From Paracoccaceae bacterium (GTDB taxonomy: Bacteria > Pseudomonadota > Alphaproteobacteria > Rhodobacterales > Rhodobacteraceae), in assembly GCA_947449875.1 (NCBI GenBank), contig CANFSY010000002.1, forward strand, positions 1 through 63,475: 63,475 bases of DNA, given 5' to 3'. Of the stretch, positions 30,634 through 40,451 are shown one piece after another. The notes beneath the pieces are model-generated. The model was not told the origin of the DNA. It searched no databases and was given only the letters and a program-made list of their open reading frames with translations. Position 1 is the first letter of the stretch, and every line of letters begins with the position of its first letter. Position numbers and translations under genes: made by a program.

Positions 30634-32055
30634 ATGCGCATCTGGCGTAAAGACGGTTTTTTCAACACCCTGTCCGGCAGGTTCTTTTTGCTGACCGTGG
30701 CCTTTGTGCTGTTGGCCGAGGTGATGATCTTTGTTCCCTCGATGGCCCGGTTTCGCGCCGATTTCCTGCTGGTGCGCTTGAAAGAGGCGCAGATCGCCTC
30801 GCTTGCGCAACTGGCGGCCCCTGACATGGTTTCCCCCGCCCTTGAAGCCGAACTGCTTAAGAATGCCGAGGTTTTCAACGTGGTGCTGCGGCGGGATAAG
30901 ATCCGGCAATTGGTGCTGTCCTCGCCCATCCCGTCACCGATCGTGGCCACCTATGATTTGCGCATGGCAGGGCCTTGGGCCTTGATCCGCGATGCGGCTA
31001 TGGCTTTCGTGCAGCCCGAAAGCGATGTGATTCGGGTGATCGGTTATCCGGTGCAAGATGGCGGGATCTTGATCGAAATCACCCTGCTGTCGGGGCCGCT
31101 GAAAGTGGCGATGATCGACTATGGCTTGCGCATCCTGAGCCTGTCGGTGCTGATCTCGGCGGTGACGGCGCTGTTGCTGTTCACGGCGGTGCGGCGGTTG
31201 ATGGTGATGCCGATTGGCCGCGTGGTGCGCCATATGCAGGCCTATGCCCAAGCCCCCGAAGACGCCCGCCGCGTGATCGAGCCGACCGCCACCGTCGTCG
31301 AGCTGCGCGTGGCCGAAGAGGCGCTGAAAGCCATGCAAACCCAACTGACGGGTGCGCTGCGCCAGAAAGAGCGTTTGGCCCAGTTGGGCGGTGCGGTGGC
31401 CAAGATCGCCCATGATCTGCGCAACATCCTGACCACGGCGCAATTGTTCGCCGACCGGATCGAGGCCAGCGTTGACCCTGCCGTGGCGCGTGCAGCGCCC
31501 AAATTGGTGAATTCGATCAGCCGCGCGGTCAACCTGTGCGAAGCCACCCTCGCCTTTGGCAAGGCCGAAGAGGCCCCCCCCCGCCTGACCCGCTTTGCCC
31601 TGACACCCTTTCTGGAAGATCTTGTGGATGGCGAGGGTCTTACCGCTTCGGGCCGTATCACCTGCACTATTCAGGCCAGCGCGGGCCTGATGATCCGTGC
31701 CGACAGCGAACAGCTGTACCGCATCTTAGGCAACCTGATCCGCAACGCCCGCCAAGCGATGGAGCCTTTGGGCCAAGGCGGCACAATCACGATTGCCGCG
31801 GGCGAGACAGAGGCCGACTGGTGGATCAGCGTGGCCGATACCGGCCCCGGCCTGCCCCTTAAAGCGCGCGAGCATTTGTTTGCAGCCTTTCAAGGCGGCG
31901 CACGGGCGGGGGGCACAGGCCTTGGCTTGGCCATCGCCGCCGAATTGGTGCGTGGCCACGGCGGGCGGTTGGACCTGATGCGCTCTGATTCGGCGGGCAC
32001 GGAATTCATCATCAGCCTGCCCAAAACACTTGCTCTGGCCCAAGGCGCAGATTGA
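30634..32055 (+). CDS. Orphan sensor histidine kinase
   Basis: HDLRNILTTAQLF H-box; NLIRNARQAM N-box; DTGPGL, GTGLGLAIA G-boxes. Confidence 0.92.
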   Translation: MRIWRKDGFFNTLSGRFFLLTVAFVLLAEVMIFVPSMARFRADFLLVRLKEAQIASLAQLAAPDMVSPALEAELLKNAEVFNVVLRRDKIRQLVLSSPIPSPIVATYDLRMAGPWALIRDAAMAFVQPESDVIRVIGYPVQDGGILIEITLLSGPLKVAMIDYGLRILSLSVLISAVTALLLFTAVRRLMVMPIGRVVRHMQAYAQAPEDARRVIEPTATVVELRVAEEALKAMQTQLTGALRQKERLAQLGGAVAKIAHDLRNILTTAQLFADRIEASVDPAVARAAPKLVNSISRAVNLCEATLAFGKAEEAPPRLTRFALTPFLEDLVDGEGLTASGRITCTIQASAGLMIRADSEQLYRILGNLIRNARQAMEPLGQGGTITIAAGETEADWWISVADTGPGLPLKAREHLFAAFQGGARAGGTGLGLAIAAELVRGHGGRLDLMRSDSAGTEFIISLPKTLALAQGAD

Positions 32056-32068
32056 TGCGCTTTGGCCC

Positions 32069-32097
32069 TTGCAATGGCGCGCCACTGCGTCTAAATC
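32069..32097 (+). promoter_or_regulatory. Candidate sigma70-type promoter for tRNA-Arg
   Basis: TTGCAA-N17-TAAATC, 12 nt before the tRNA. Confidence 0.45.
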
Positions 32098-32109
32098 CGG
32101 CCCCACAGT

Positions 32110-32186
32110 GGACCCGTAGCTCAGCTGGATAGAGCATTAGACTACGAATCTAAGGGTCGGGCGTTCGAATCGCTCCGGGTCCACCA
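32110..32186 (+). tRNA. tRNA-Arg (anticodon ACG), CCA encoded
   Basis: GGACCCG...CGGGTCCACCA acceptor stem; anticodon stem-loop TTAGA-CTACGAA-TCTAA; TTCGAAT T-loop. Confidence 0.97.
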
Positions 32187-32194
32187 TGAAATTC

Positions 32195-32233
32195 AAGGGC
32201 TTAGGCAGAAATGCCTAGGCCCTAATTTTTTTT
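32195..32233 (+). terminator. Terminator after tRNA-Arg
   Basis: AAGGGCTTAGGCA-GAAA-TGCCTAGGCCCTAATTTTTTTT. Confidence 0.85.
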
Positions 32234-32360
32234 CACTTACCTCCGGTTTCGCAAAGCCCTTTGCCAGCCCGACTTGTCGGGCTGTCGCCCTGTGTTTCCA
32301 CTGTGCGGCAGTGGTTGCAAGAGAATGCTTTTTGGATCTATCGTCTGCTAGGCTACTTTA

Positions 32361-32375
32361 TAGATTCGACGAATC
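32361..32375 (+). promoter_or_regulatory. Palindrome AGATTCGACGAATCT upstream of RND operon, candidate operator
   Basis: Perfect 6-bp dyad with 3-nt centre, about 20 nt before the first adaptor gene. Confidence 0.5.
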
Positions 32376-32396
32376 TTTTTTTGAATTGATATGCAC

Positions 32397-33449
32397 ATGA
32401 ACCGACCTATCCTGATCGCCCTGATTTCCCTCCTGCCATCGGTCAGCTTTGCAGAACCGCTCTCGGTGCATGTTGTCACAGCGGCTGTGACCAGTGCCCC
32501 GCTTGAGGTGTCTTTGACCGGCATTTTGCAAGCCGTGAACGCCTTTCCCCTTGCTTTTCCGCAGGGCGGGCGGGTGATTTCGGTTGGGGTGCAAGAAGGG
32601 GCCGCCGTCATCGCGGGGCAAGAGCTGGCGCGGGTTGATCCCACGCAAGCCGATGCGGCGCTGCGGTCTGCCTTGGCCAACCTACAAGGGGCCGATGCCG
32701 CCCTGCGCGAGGCAGAACAGGCCAGCGAACGTGCGGACGGTCTGCTGAAGAAAGGGGCGGGCACGCGGGCTGATCTGGACAACGCGACCAAATCGCTGAT
32801 CGCCGCACAAGCCAGCCATGCCCAAGCCATGGCCCAAGTTGCCAAGGCCCGCAGCACGCAAGACAACACAGTCTTGCGCGCCCCCGGTGACGGCATTGTC
32901 ACGGCGCGCTTTGTCGATCCCGGGGCTGTCGCAAATCCGGGGCAAAAGATTCTGACCATGGCCGCGAAAGGCGGATTGGAAGGGGTGTTTTACGCGCCCG
33001 ACGGTGTGGATCTAGAGGCGTTCTTGGGCAGTCCGGTGTCTATGTCGCCCGTAGACCAGCCCGATGTGACCCTGATGGGCCAAGTGACCGAGGTGTCGCC
33101 ACTGGTTGACGCGCGCACGGGCGCTGTCGTGGTCAAAGCCAAGCTCGACGCCGAGGCCCCTGCGGGCGTGGTGTTTGGCACCGCCGTCGTGGGCCGGCTT
33201 GCGGTGCCCCAACCCGCAGCGATCACGCTGCCTTGGGCCGCGCTGACCGCGCTTGATGGCCAACCGGCGGTCTGGACCGTTGATCCCGCCGCCCTGACCG
33301 TGGCGCAAGTGCCCGTAACTGTGAGCACTTACGGCGGTGATGTGGTGGTCATCTCGGGCGGGGTTCACGCGGGGGATATCGTTGTCACCGATGGATCGCA
33401 GCTTTTGTTCCCCGGCCGAGACGTGGCCATAATTGCAGAGGGCCAATGA
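32397..33449 (+). CDS. RND efflux periplasmic adaptor subunit (1)
   Basis: Signal peptide; hairpin/lipoyl-type adaptor GRVISVGVQEGAAVIAGQELARVD. Confidence 0.9.
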   Translation: MNRPILIALISLLPSVSFAEPLSVHVVTAAVTSAPLEVSLTGILQAVNAFPLAFPQGGRVISVGVQEGAAVIAGQELARVDPTQADAALRSALANLQGADAALREAEQASERADGLLKKGAGTRADLDNATKSLIAAQASHAQAMAQVAKARSTQDNTVLRAPGDGIVTARFVDPGAVANPGQKILTMAAKGGLEGVFYAPDGVDLEAFLGSPVSMSPVDQPDVTLMGQVTEVSPLVDARTGAVVVKAKLDAEAPAGVVFGTAVVGRLAVPQPAAITLPWAALTALDGQPAVWTVDPAALTVAQVPVTVSTYGGDVVVISGGVHAGDIVVTDGSQLLFPGRDVAIIAEGQ

Positions 33450-33450
33450 C

Positions 33451-34527
33451 ATGCGGTATGTTTTTATAGCCCTTGCCCTGTTGGCGTCTTCGGCCAATGC
33501 CGAAACCGAAATGCCCGCCACAGCCCCCGTCCGCCCCGTTGTGTCCGAGATCATGACCCCCGGCGCCGCGCAAAGCCGCGTCTTCACCGGCACGGTCGAG
33601 GCCGAAGTGTCCAGCACGCTGGCCTTTCTGACCCTTGGGCGGGTTGCAACCTTACAGGTCGCGACAGGGGATAAAGTGGCCAAGGGGGCCGTTCTGGCCA
33701 GTCTGGATCAAGTGACGCTGGAAGAAGATCTATCGGCCGCCCAAGCCGCCCTGCAGGGCGCACAGGCGCGCGGCGTCTTTGCCGAGCAAAGCTTTGCGCG
33801 CGTGCAGGCCTTGGCCAAACGCGCCGTGGCGTCTGCTGCGCAACTGGAACAGGCGCAAGCCGCGCTGGATACCGCCAAAGCCGCCATCGTCGCCGCCGAG
33901 GCCGATCTGGCCCGCGCCAAAGATGCCGCCAGCTACAGCGCCCTGACCGCCCCGATGGACGGGATTGTGACCGCAACGCTTGTTGATCCGGGCACGGTGG
34001 TGTCGGTGGGAACGCCGATCCTGACGCTGGCCGGTTTGTCCGGACGCGAGGCTGTGCTGGACGTGCCGCCCGATATGCTTTCGCTGCTGAATGTGGGGGA
34101 CGGCTTTGAAGTGACAGGCCGCGGCAGCGCGCCGATTGTTGGCACGCTGGTGCGCATCGACCCGTCGGCGGGCACCGGCGCGCGCAGCCGCCGCATTCAT
34201 CTGGCCTTGGGCGATCCCCCCAGAACATACCGTCTGGGCAGCCTGATTTCGGCACGGCTGGCCGCCCAAAGCCTGTCGGTGCTTTCGGTGCCGCAATCGG
34301 CCCTGACCGGCGCGCCTGAGGCGCCGCAGGTCTGGCGCGTGGGCGAAGGGCGCAAAGTCGCCCTTGTGCCCGTGACGCTGGGCGAGGCCTTGCAAGACAG
34401 CCGCATGGTGGTGACCGCTGGCCTGACAGCGGGCGATGAAATCGTGGTGCGCGGGGTACATTCGCTGACCGATGGACAAACAGTCGGGGCCGCCATCAGC
34501 AGTCTTGGCGACAAGGGGGCAAACTGA
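33451..34527 (+). CDS. RND efflux periplasmic adaptor subunit (2)
   Basis: GRVATLQVATGDKVAKGAVLASLD...APMDGIVTATLVDPGTVVSVGTPILTLA. Confidence 0.92.
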   Translation: MRYVFIALALLASSANAETEMPATAPVRPVVSEIMTPGAAQSRVFTGTVEAEVSSTLAFLTLGRVATLQVATGDKVAKGAVLASLDQVTLEEDLSAAQAALQGAQARGVFAEQSFARVQALAKRAVASAAQLEQAQAALDTAKAAIVAAEADLARAKDAASYSALTAPMDGIVTATLVDPGTVVSVGTPILTLAGLSGREAVLDVPPDMLSLLNVGDGFEVTGRGSAPIVGTLVRIDPSAGTGARSRRIHLALGDPPRTYRLGSLISARLAAQSLSVLSVPQSALTGAPEAPQVWRVGEGRKVALVPVTLGEALQDSRMVVTAGLTAGDEIVVRGVHSLTDGQTVGAAISSLGDKGAN

Positions 34528-37500
34528 TGCGCTTTAACCTGTCAGACTGGGCGCTGCGCCACACATCCATGATCTGGTATTTGATCCTCGTCTCGCTGCT
34601 TGCAGGTGCCTTTGGCTATCTGAACATGGGCCGTGAAGAAGATCCGTCTTTCACCATCAAGACCATGATCATCCAAGCCGCCCTGCCCGGGGCTACGGCA
34701 GAAGAAACCGTCACCCAAGTCACCGAACGCATCGAAAAAAAGCTGCAAGAGCTGGAAAATCTGAAATTCACCCGCTCGGAAACCAAACCGGGCGTGGCCA
34801 CGGTCTATGTTGAATTGACCGCCGACACCAAAGCCCCCGCCGTTGCGGCAACATGGCAGCGGGTGCGCAATATGATGGGGGATATCAGCCATGATTTCCC
34901 CAAAGAGTTCAAGGGCTTCGCCTTTAACGACAGCTTTGGCGATGTCTACGGCAATATCTACGCCTTCACCTATGACGGCTATACCCCGTCCGAGGCGAAA
35001 CATTGGGTGGAAACCGTTCAAGACGCCGTGTTGCAACTGCATGACACCGGAAAGGCCGATCTGTTGGGCACGCAAGACCCTGTGATCTATATCGAATTCT
35101 CGGCCCGCAAACTGGCATCCCTTGGGCTTGATTCGGCGGCGGTGCTTAATACCCTGTCCAGCCAGAATGCGATTGTCCCCTCGGGAGAGATTCGCACGGC
35201 GGGCGAAAAGGTCATGGTCCGCGTCTCGGGCAGCTTTACCGGGGCCAAGGAACTGGCGGCCACGACCTTGCGGGTGGGCGATACGTTCTTTGTCTTGTCC
35301 GATGTGGCCGATGTGACGCAAGGTTATGTCGATCCGGCCAAGGCGCTGTACCGTTACAACGGCCAGCCTGCGATTGCGCTGATTGTGGGGATGCGCGCGG
35401 GCGCGAATATCCTGAACTTCGGCACCGCTTTGGATAAAGTGATGGATCAGATGCAACCTGCCCTTCCGGTTGGCATTGATCTGCACAAAGTCGCTGACCA
35501 GCCCACTGTGGTGGAAGACTCGGTCAACCACTTCCTGCGCGCCTTGGTCGAGGCGGTGGTGATCGTGCTGGGCGTCAGCTTTGTGTCGCTGGGTGTGCGG
35601 GCGGGGTTGGTGGTGACCATGACCATTCCTTTGGTCTTGGCGCTGACCTTTGTGGTCTTGGCGATGATGGGCATCACCTTGCAGCGCATCTCGCTGGGGG
35701 CTTTGATCATCGCGCTGGGGCTTTTGGTCGACGATGCCATGATTTCGATCGAAACCATGATCTCGCGGCTGGAACTGGGCGAAAGCCTGCAAAAGGCGGC
35801 CAGTGCGGCGTGGTCGTCCATCGCCTTTCCGATGCTGACGGGCACTTTGGTGACCATGGCCGGGTTTATCCCGATCGGGCTGAACACCTCGTCAGCCGGA
35901 GAATACACGATTTCGCTGTTCTATGTGATCGTGATCGCGCTCTTGCTGTCTTGGGTGGTGGCGGTCTTGTTTGCGCCGATTTTGGGTTACACCTTTCTGC
36001 CGAAAACCATGAAACACCATGCCGCCGAACCCGGGCGGGTGCGCCGCGTGTTTCATGCGCTGTTGCGCGGGGTGATGCGGGCAAAATGGCTGACGGTCGC
36101 TGTCACGGTGGGGATGTTCGCCGCCTCGGTCTATGGGTTGCGCTTTGTGGAAAGCCAGTTTTTCCCCACCTCTGACCGGCCAGAGATCATCATTGATGTC
36201 ACGCTGCGCAAGAACACCAGTTTTCAGGCGACAGATGACGTGATGGCCAATCTTGACACATGGCTGACCACCCGCAAAGACGCCAGCTATTGGAGCACCT
36301 ATGTCGGCCGCTCTGCTCCGCGGTTTATTTTGGCCTTTGATTCCATCACTCCGTCCGACAACATCGGCCAGATCGTGGTGATGACCCCCGATCTTGCCGC
36401 CCGCGATGCGCTAAAGGCTGCGGTGCTCGACTATGCCAAGACCCTGCCCGGCGTGGATATTTACCCCAAGTTTTTGGAACTGGGGCCGCCGGTCGGCAAG
36501 CCGATACAATATCGGGTCACGGGGCCGGATGCGAACAAGGTCGCCGATCTGGGGCGTGATTTGTCCGCCGTGCTCGCCCGCGATCCGCGTTTGGCGATGA
36601 TCACCCAGAACTACAACGAACCCGCCCGTGTGGCGCGGGTGGTGCTGGATCAAGACAAGCTGCGCCAATTGGGGGTGACCCAAACCGATGTGGCGCAAGC
36701 CCTGTACACCCTGTTTGACGGCGCAACCGTCACCGAACTGCGCCAAGGCAAGACCCTGATCGACGTTGTGGCGCGGGGCAATGCGGCGGACCGGTCCTCG
36801 ATTGCGTCCTTGCAGAACCTGCAACTGGGCAACGCGGCCGGCCAACCCATTCCGCTGACATCCTTTGCCACGCTGGAATGGACACTGGAACAACCGCTGA
36901 TCCAGCAGCGCAACCGCGTGCCAACCGTGACGGTCAAAGCCGCCGTGGTGACCAAAGACCAACCCGCCACGCTGACCAAAGACCTAAAGCCCGCCATCGA
37001 CCAATTCGCCGCAAGCCTGCCCGCAGGCTACAGCGTCGAGGTGGCAGGCTCTGCCGAAAGCAGTGCCGAAAGCCAAGCGCCGATTGTCGCGGTGGTGCCG
37101 ATCATGCTGTTGATCATGGTCACCTTGGTCATGGTGCAAATGCAAAGCTTCCGGCGCAGCTTTATCGTGCTGGCGGTGGCGCCCTTGGGGATGATCGGCG
37201 TGGTGGCGGCTTTGCTGTTGTCAGGTGCGCCTTTGGGGTTTGTGGCGATCTTGGGCGTTCTGGCCTTGGTGGGCATCTTGATTCGCAATTCCATCATCCT
37301 TGTGCATGAAATTGAAGAACTGCGGTCGCGCGGCCTTGCCATGTGGACCGCGGTGTTCGAGGCGACCGACAGCCGCGCCCGACCGATCTTGCTGACGGCG
37401 GCGGCGGCCAGTCTGGCGCTGATCCCGATCTCGCGGCAGGTGTTCTGGGGGCCGATGGCCTATGCGATGATCGGCGGGATCATCGTGGGCACCTTGCTGA

Positions 37501-37556
37501 CGCTGCTGTTCGTGCCCGCGCTCTACTGCGTGGTGTACCGCGTCAAACGGGCCTGA
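34527..37556 (+). CDS. RND family efflux transporter permease
   Basis: 1009 aa; PGATAEETVTQVTERIEKKLQELENL; LLVDDAMISIE; 12-TM RND organisation. Confidence 0.95.
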   Translation: MRFNLSDWALRHTSMIWYLILVSLLAGAFGYLNMGREEDPSFTIKTMIIQAALPGATAEETVTQVTERIEKKLQELENLKFTRSETKPGVATVYVELTADTKAPAVAATWQRVRNMMGDISHDFPKEFKGFAFNDSFGDVYGNIYAFTYDGYTPSEAKHWVETVQDAVLQLHDTGKADLLGTQDPVIYIEFSARKLASLGLDSAAVLNTLSSQNAIVPSGEIRTAGEKVMVRVSGSFTGAKELAATTLRVGDTFFVLSDVADVTQGYVDPAKALYRYNGQPAIALIVGMRAGANILNFGTALDKVMDQMQPALPVGIDLHKVADQPTVVEDSVNHFLRALVEAVVIVLGVSFVSLGVRAGLVVTMTIPLVLALTFVVLAMMGITLQRISLGALIIALGLLVDDAMISIETMISRLELGESLQKAASAAWSSIAFPMLTGTLVTMAGFIPIGLNTSSAGEYTISLFYVIVIALLLSWVVAVLFAPILGYTFLPKTMKHHAAEPGRVRRVFHALLRGVMRAKWLTVAVTVGMFAASVYGLRFVESQFFPTSDRPEIIIDVTLRKNTSFQATDDVMANLDTWLTTRKDASYWSTYVGRSAPRFILAFDSITPSDNIGQIVVMTPDLAARDALKAAVLDYAKTLPGVDIYPKFLELGPPVGKPIQYRVTGPDANKVADLGRDLSAVLARDPRLAMITQNYNEPARVARVVLDQDKLRQLGVTQTDVAQALYTLFDGATVTELRQGKTLIDVVARGNAADRSSIASLQNLQLGNAAGQPIPLTSFATLEWTLEQPLIQQRNRVPTVTVKAAVVTKDQPATLTKDLKPAIDQFAASLPAGYSVEVAGSAESSAESQAPIVAVVPIMLLIMVTLVMVQMQSFRRSFIVLAVAPLGMIGVVAALLLSGAPLGFVAILGVLALVGILIRNSIILVHEIEELRSRGLAMWTAVFEATDSRARPILLTAAAASLALIPISRQVFWGPMAYAMIGGIIVGTLLTLLFVPALYCVVYRVKRA

Positions 37557-37609
37557 TCGCGCCGCCGAACTTTTCCGCCCAAGCCTGTCAATTTATGCTA
37601 GGCTTGGGC

Positions 37610-38467
37610 ATGGTGGCAAAAGATCACGCCAAAACCTTACCCTCTCTGTGCCCGGGCCTGTCGCAAGACGTGGCAGCGCAAGCGGTGCTGCGTGGCCATG
37701 TCGCCCGATTCGCGGCCGAACTGGCGCGCCTGACCCAACCCAGCCCGCCGCCCGATGCCACCCATTTGACCCGCGTTGCCCTGCGCCGCTTGCGCGCAGC
37801 GCTTGAGGCTTTGGCCCCCCGAATCGACCCGCATTTGCACGCCAAGATCACACGCCGTTTGCATCGGCTGTTTGCCGCCTTGGGTGTGGTGCGCGACGCC
37901 GAGGTTTTGGCCGAGCACAGCGCCCATCTAGGCCGCCTACAGGACATGGCCCTGCGGAAGGATAAAGCCCTGCGCAAGGGCCTGAAAGCCAGTGATGCGG
38001 CGCATTTGACCAAGGACCTAGACACTCTGTTTGCCGGAAAATCGTGGCGACACGCGGCCAAATCCGCCCGCGCCAGCCGCAAAGACCCGATCGAGCCGCT
38101 GGCCGCACAGGCCTTGGATCACGCTTGGACCCGCGCCTTGAAACAGGGGCCAAGTGTCTTGGCGCTTGCTCCGATGGGCCGCCATTCTCTGCGCAAACGA
38201 TTGAAATCGCTGCGCTATATCGCCGAAGATTTCGCCCCCCTTTGGCCAGACGCGGCATCCGGCCCCTTTCTGGCAAGGCTGCGCGCTTTGCAAGACGATT
38301 TGGGGGTGCTGAATGATCTGGATCTGGCAGCCGCCGAAGGATTGGGCGGCAACCCCGATCTGGCACAGGCCGCTCTGTCGCGGGCGCAAGACTTGTGGGG
38401 TTCTTTATACGCTCAACCCCAGTGGTGGGGCGCGGCCCGCGCCTTACACCCGCCCACGGGGGCTTAA
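37610..38467 (+). CDS. CHAD domain-containing protein
   Basis: VALRRLRAALEALAPRID..., SLRKRLKSLRYIAEDFAPLW, LRALQDDLGVLNDL; alternative start 37595. Confidence 0.85.
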   Translation: MVAKDHAKTLPSLCPGLSQDVAAQAVLRGHVARFAAELARLTQPSPPPDATHLTRVALRRLRAALEALAPRIDPHLHAKITRRLHRLFAALGVVRDAEVLAEHSAHLGRLQDMALRKDKALRKGLKASDAAHLTKDLDTLFAGKSWRHAAKSARASRKDPIEPLAAQALDHAWTRALKQGPSVLALAPMGRHSLRKRLKSLRYIAEDFAPLWPDAASGPFLARLRALQDDLGVLNDLDLAAAEGLGGNPDLAQAALSRAQDLWGSLYAQPQWWGAARALHPPTGA

Positions 38468-38886
38468 AGGTCTAACACCATATCGCGGTGCGCGATGCCG
38501 GCATCGTCGTACACCTCGCCTATGGGCGAAAACCCAAGCGCTGCGTAAAACCCCAAAGCATGGGTTTGCGCGCCCAGTTTCACCCGTTTGATCCCCTGTT
38601 CCGCGCGAAACCGCGCCACCGCGTGGCGGATCAAGGCAGCCCCAATCCCGCGCCCGCGTGCAGGAGCCAGCACGCAAACGCGGCCGATCTTGCCCACCTC
38701 GCCCTGCGTCAGCAGGCGGGCAGAGCCTATCGCTTGGCCGTCATCGCTGGCCAAAAGATGTATCGCCACCCCGTCCAGATCGTCCACCTCGTCGGCTTCT
38801 GACACGCCCTGTTCGTCGATAAACACCGTCCGGCGCAGGGCGCGGCAGGCGGTGATGTCGTGGGTCTGCGCAATGGTCACAGTCAT
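38464..38886 (-). CDS. GNAT family N-acetyltransferase (ElaA-like)
   Basis: [24 protein letters not shown]...[20 protein letters not shown]. Confidence 0.9.
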   Translation of the reverse strand: MTVTIAQTHDITACRALRRTVFIDEQGVSEADEVDDLDGVAIHLLASDDGQAIGSARLLTQGEVGKIGRVCVLAPARGRGIGAALIRHAVARFRAEQGIKRVKLGAQTHALGFYAALGFSPIGEVYDDAGIAHRDMVLDL

Positions 38887-40028
38887 GCGAAATAGTCCTG
38901 CAAGATGCGCGTATAGATGGATTTCAGCCGCCCGATCTGCGCCACCTCTACCCGCTCGTCCACCTGATGCATCGTCTGTCCCACCAGCCCGAATTCCACC
39001 ACCGGACAGTGGTTTTTGATAAACCGCGCATCCGACGTGCCACCCGAGGTTGACGCAACCGGTGTCACCCCCGTTTCCGCCTGCACCGCATGTGCCACAA
39101 GGTCGGTAAACGCCCCCAGGGGGGTCAGAAAGCTTTCCCCCGAAACCGACACGTGCAAGGCGAACGAAACCCCCGTTTCCGCCGCAACCGCCTTGGCCTT
39201 TTCTTGCAACCAATCGGTCAGGCTTGCCCCGCTGTGGCTGTCGTTAAAGCGGATGTTGACCGTTGCACTGCCCTTGGCGGGGATCACATTGGTGGCCGGA
39301 TTGCCGCAATCAATCGTGGTGATGGCAAGGGTCGAGGCATCAAAATGCGCTGTTCCATGGTCCAAGGGCTGCGCTTCAAGCGCGCCCAGCAGGCGCACCA
39401 GCGCGCTCATCGGGTTGCGGGCGCGGTGGGGGTAGGCCGAATGGCCCTGCACCCCTTGCGCCACGATTTTTGCCGTCAGCGACCCGCGGCGGCCGATTTT
39501 CATCATCTCGCCCAAGGTTTGCGGGCAGGTCGGTTCACCCACCAAGCAATGCGTCATCCGCTCGCCGTTTTGCGCCATCCAGTCCAGCAGGGCGACCGTG
39601 CCATCGACCGAAGGCCCCTCTTCATCGCCCGTGATCGCCAAGATTACCGCGCCGTCAGGCGGTGTCGCTTGCACAAAATCCACCGCCGCCGCCGCAAAGG
39701 CCGCAACCGCTGATTTCATATCGGTTGCCCCGCGCCCGAACATCCAGCCGTCCACCACCGCCGCGCCAAAGGGGTCTTGCGTCCAAGCGGCAAGATCGCC
39801 CACCGGCACCACATCGACATGGCCGTTAAAGCCAAAGCTGCGGTTGGCACCCTTTTGGCCCCAGCGGGCAAACAGGTTGGCCACACCGCCCCGATCCGCG
39901 CGGTGGCATTCAAACCCTGCCGCCCCCAGAAGGCTTTCCAGAATGGCCATCGCCCCGCCGTCTTCTGGCGTGACCGAGGGGCAGCGGATCAGCGCAGCGG
40001 TCAAGGCGACGGGATCGGTGGAGGGCAT
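38883..40028 (-). CDS. dapE: Succinyl-diaminopimelate desuccinylase
   Basis: [26 protein letters not shown]. Confidence 0.95.
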   Translation of the reverse strand: MPSTDPVALTAALIRCPSVTPEDGGAMAILESLLGAAGFECHRADRGGVANLFARWGQKGANRSFGFNGHVDVVPVGDLAAWTQDPFGAAVVDGWMFGRGATDMKSAVAAFAAAAVDFVQATPPDGAVILAITGDEEGPSVDGTVALLDWMAQNGERMTHCLVGEPTCPQTLGEMMKIGRRGSLTAKIVAQGVQGHSAYPHRARNPMSALVRLLGALEAQPLDHGTAHFDASTLAITTIDCGNPATNVIPAKGSATVNIRFNDSHSGASLTDWLQEKAKAVAAETGVSFALHVSVSGESFLTPLGAFTDLVAHAVQAETGVTPVASTSGGTSDARFIKNHCPVVEFGLVGQTMHQVDERVEVAQIGRLKSIYTRILQDYFA

Positions 40029-40049
40029 GGGGGTCTCTTTCTGAACGGA

Positions 40050-40412
40050 TCAGTCAAAAAACGGCGTCATCTGCGCCACAATGACCGAGTTTTCTTTCAA
40101 AGCCCGCTCCATCAACTCTAGTTCGGCAGGCTCGATCTGGTCGCCGCTGGCTTGGCGTTCTTCCATCGTGCCGTAGCCTGACACATCCAGCGGGGCCAGA
40201 TCGGCCTGTTTCAGGATGGCCACGGTTTCGCGCACGGCTTCCGCCTCGTCCACGCCGCTGGCGTAGATCATCAGACCTGCGCCTGTGGCCTTGTCTGGCA
40301 AGCCGTCGCCTGTCTTGCGACCGACCTCGACCAGCAGGGTAAACACCTGCTGGCGCCGTTTGGATTTGCCTGCCCCGCTGTCGGGGCCGTCTGTGTCATC
40401 GGCGTCGGTCAT
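40050..40412 (-). CDS. Conserved-looking hypothetical protein between dapE and dapD
   Basis: 120-aa ORF MTDADDTDGPDSGAGKSKRRQQVFTLLVEVGRKTGDGLPDKATGAGLMIYASG... Confidence 0.7.
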   Translation of the reverse strand: MTDADDTDGPDSGAGKSKRRQQVFTLLVEVGRKTGDGLPDKATGAGLMIYASGVDEAEAVRETVAILKQADLAPLDVSGYGTMEERQASGDQIEPAELELMERALKENSVIVAQMTPFFD

Positions 40413-40451
40413 TACCGCCCCTTTCGGCCACAGTGTCTGTGGCGGGTTGTG

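Noticed and set aside
32110-37556. tRNA-Arg as integration site for a genomic island carrying the RND operon
   Set aside because: No integrase gene and no repeated tRNA 3' end was noticed downstream.
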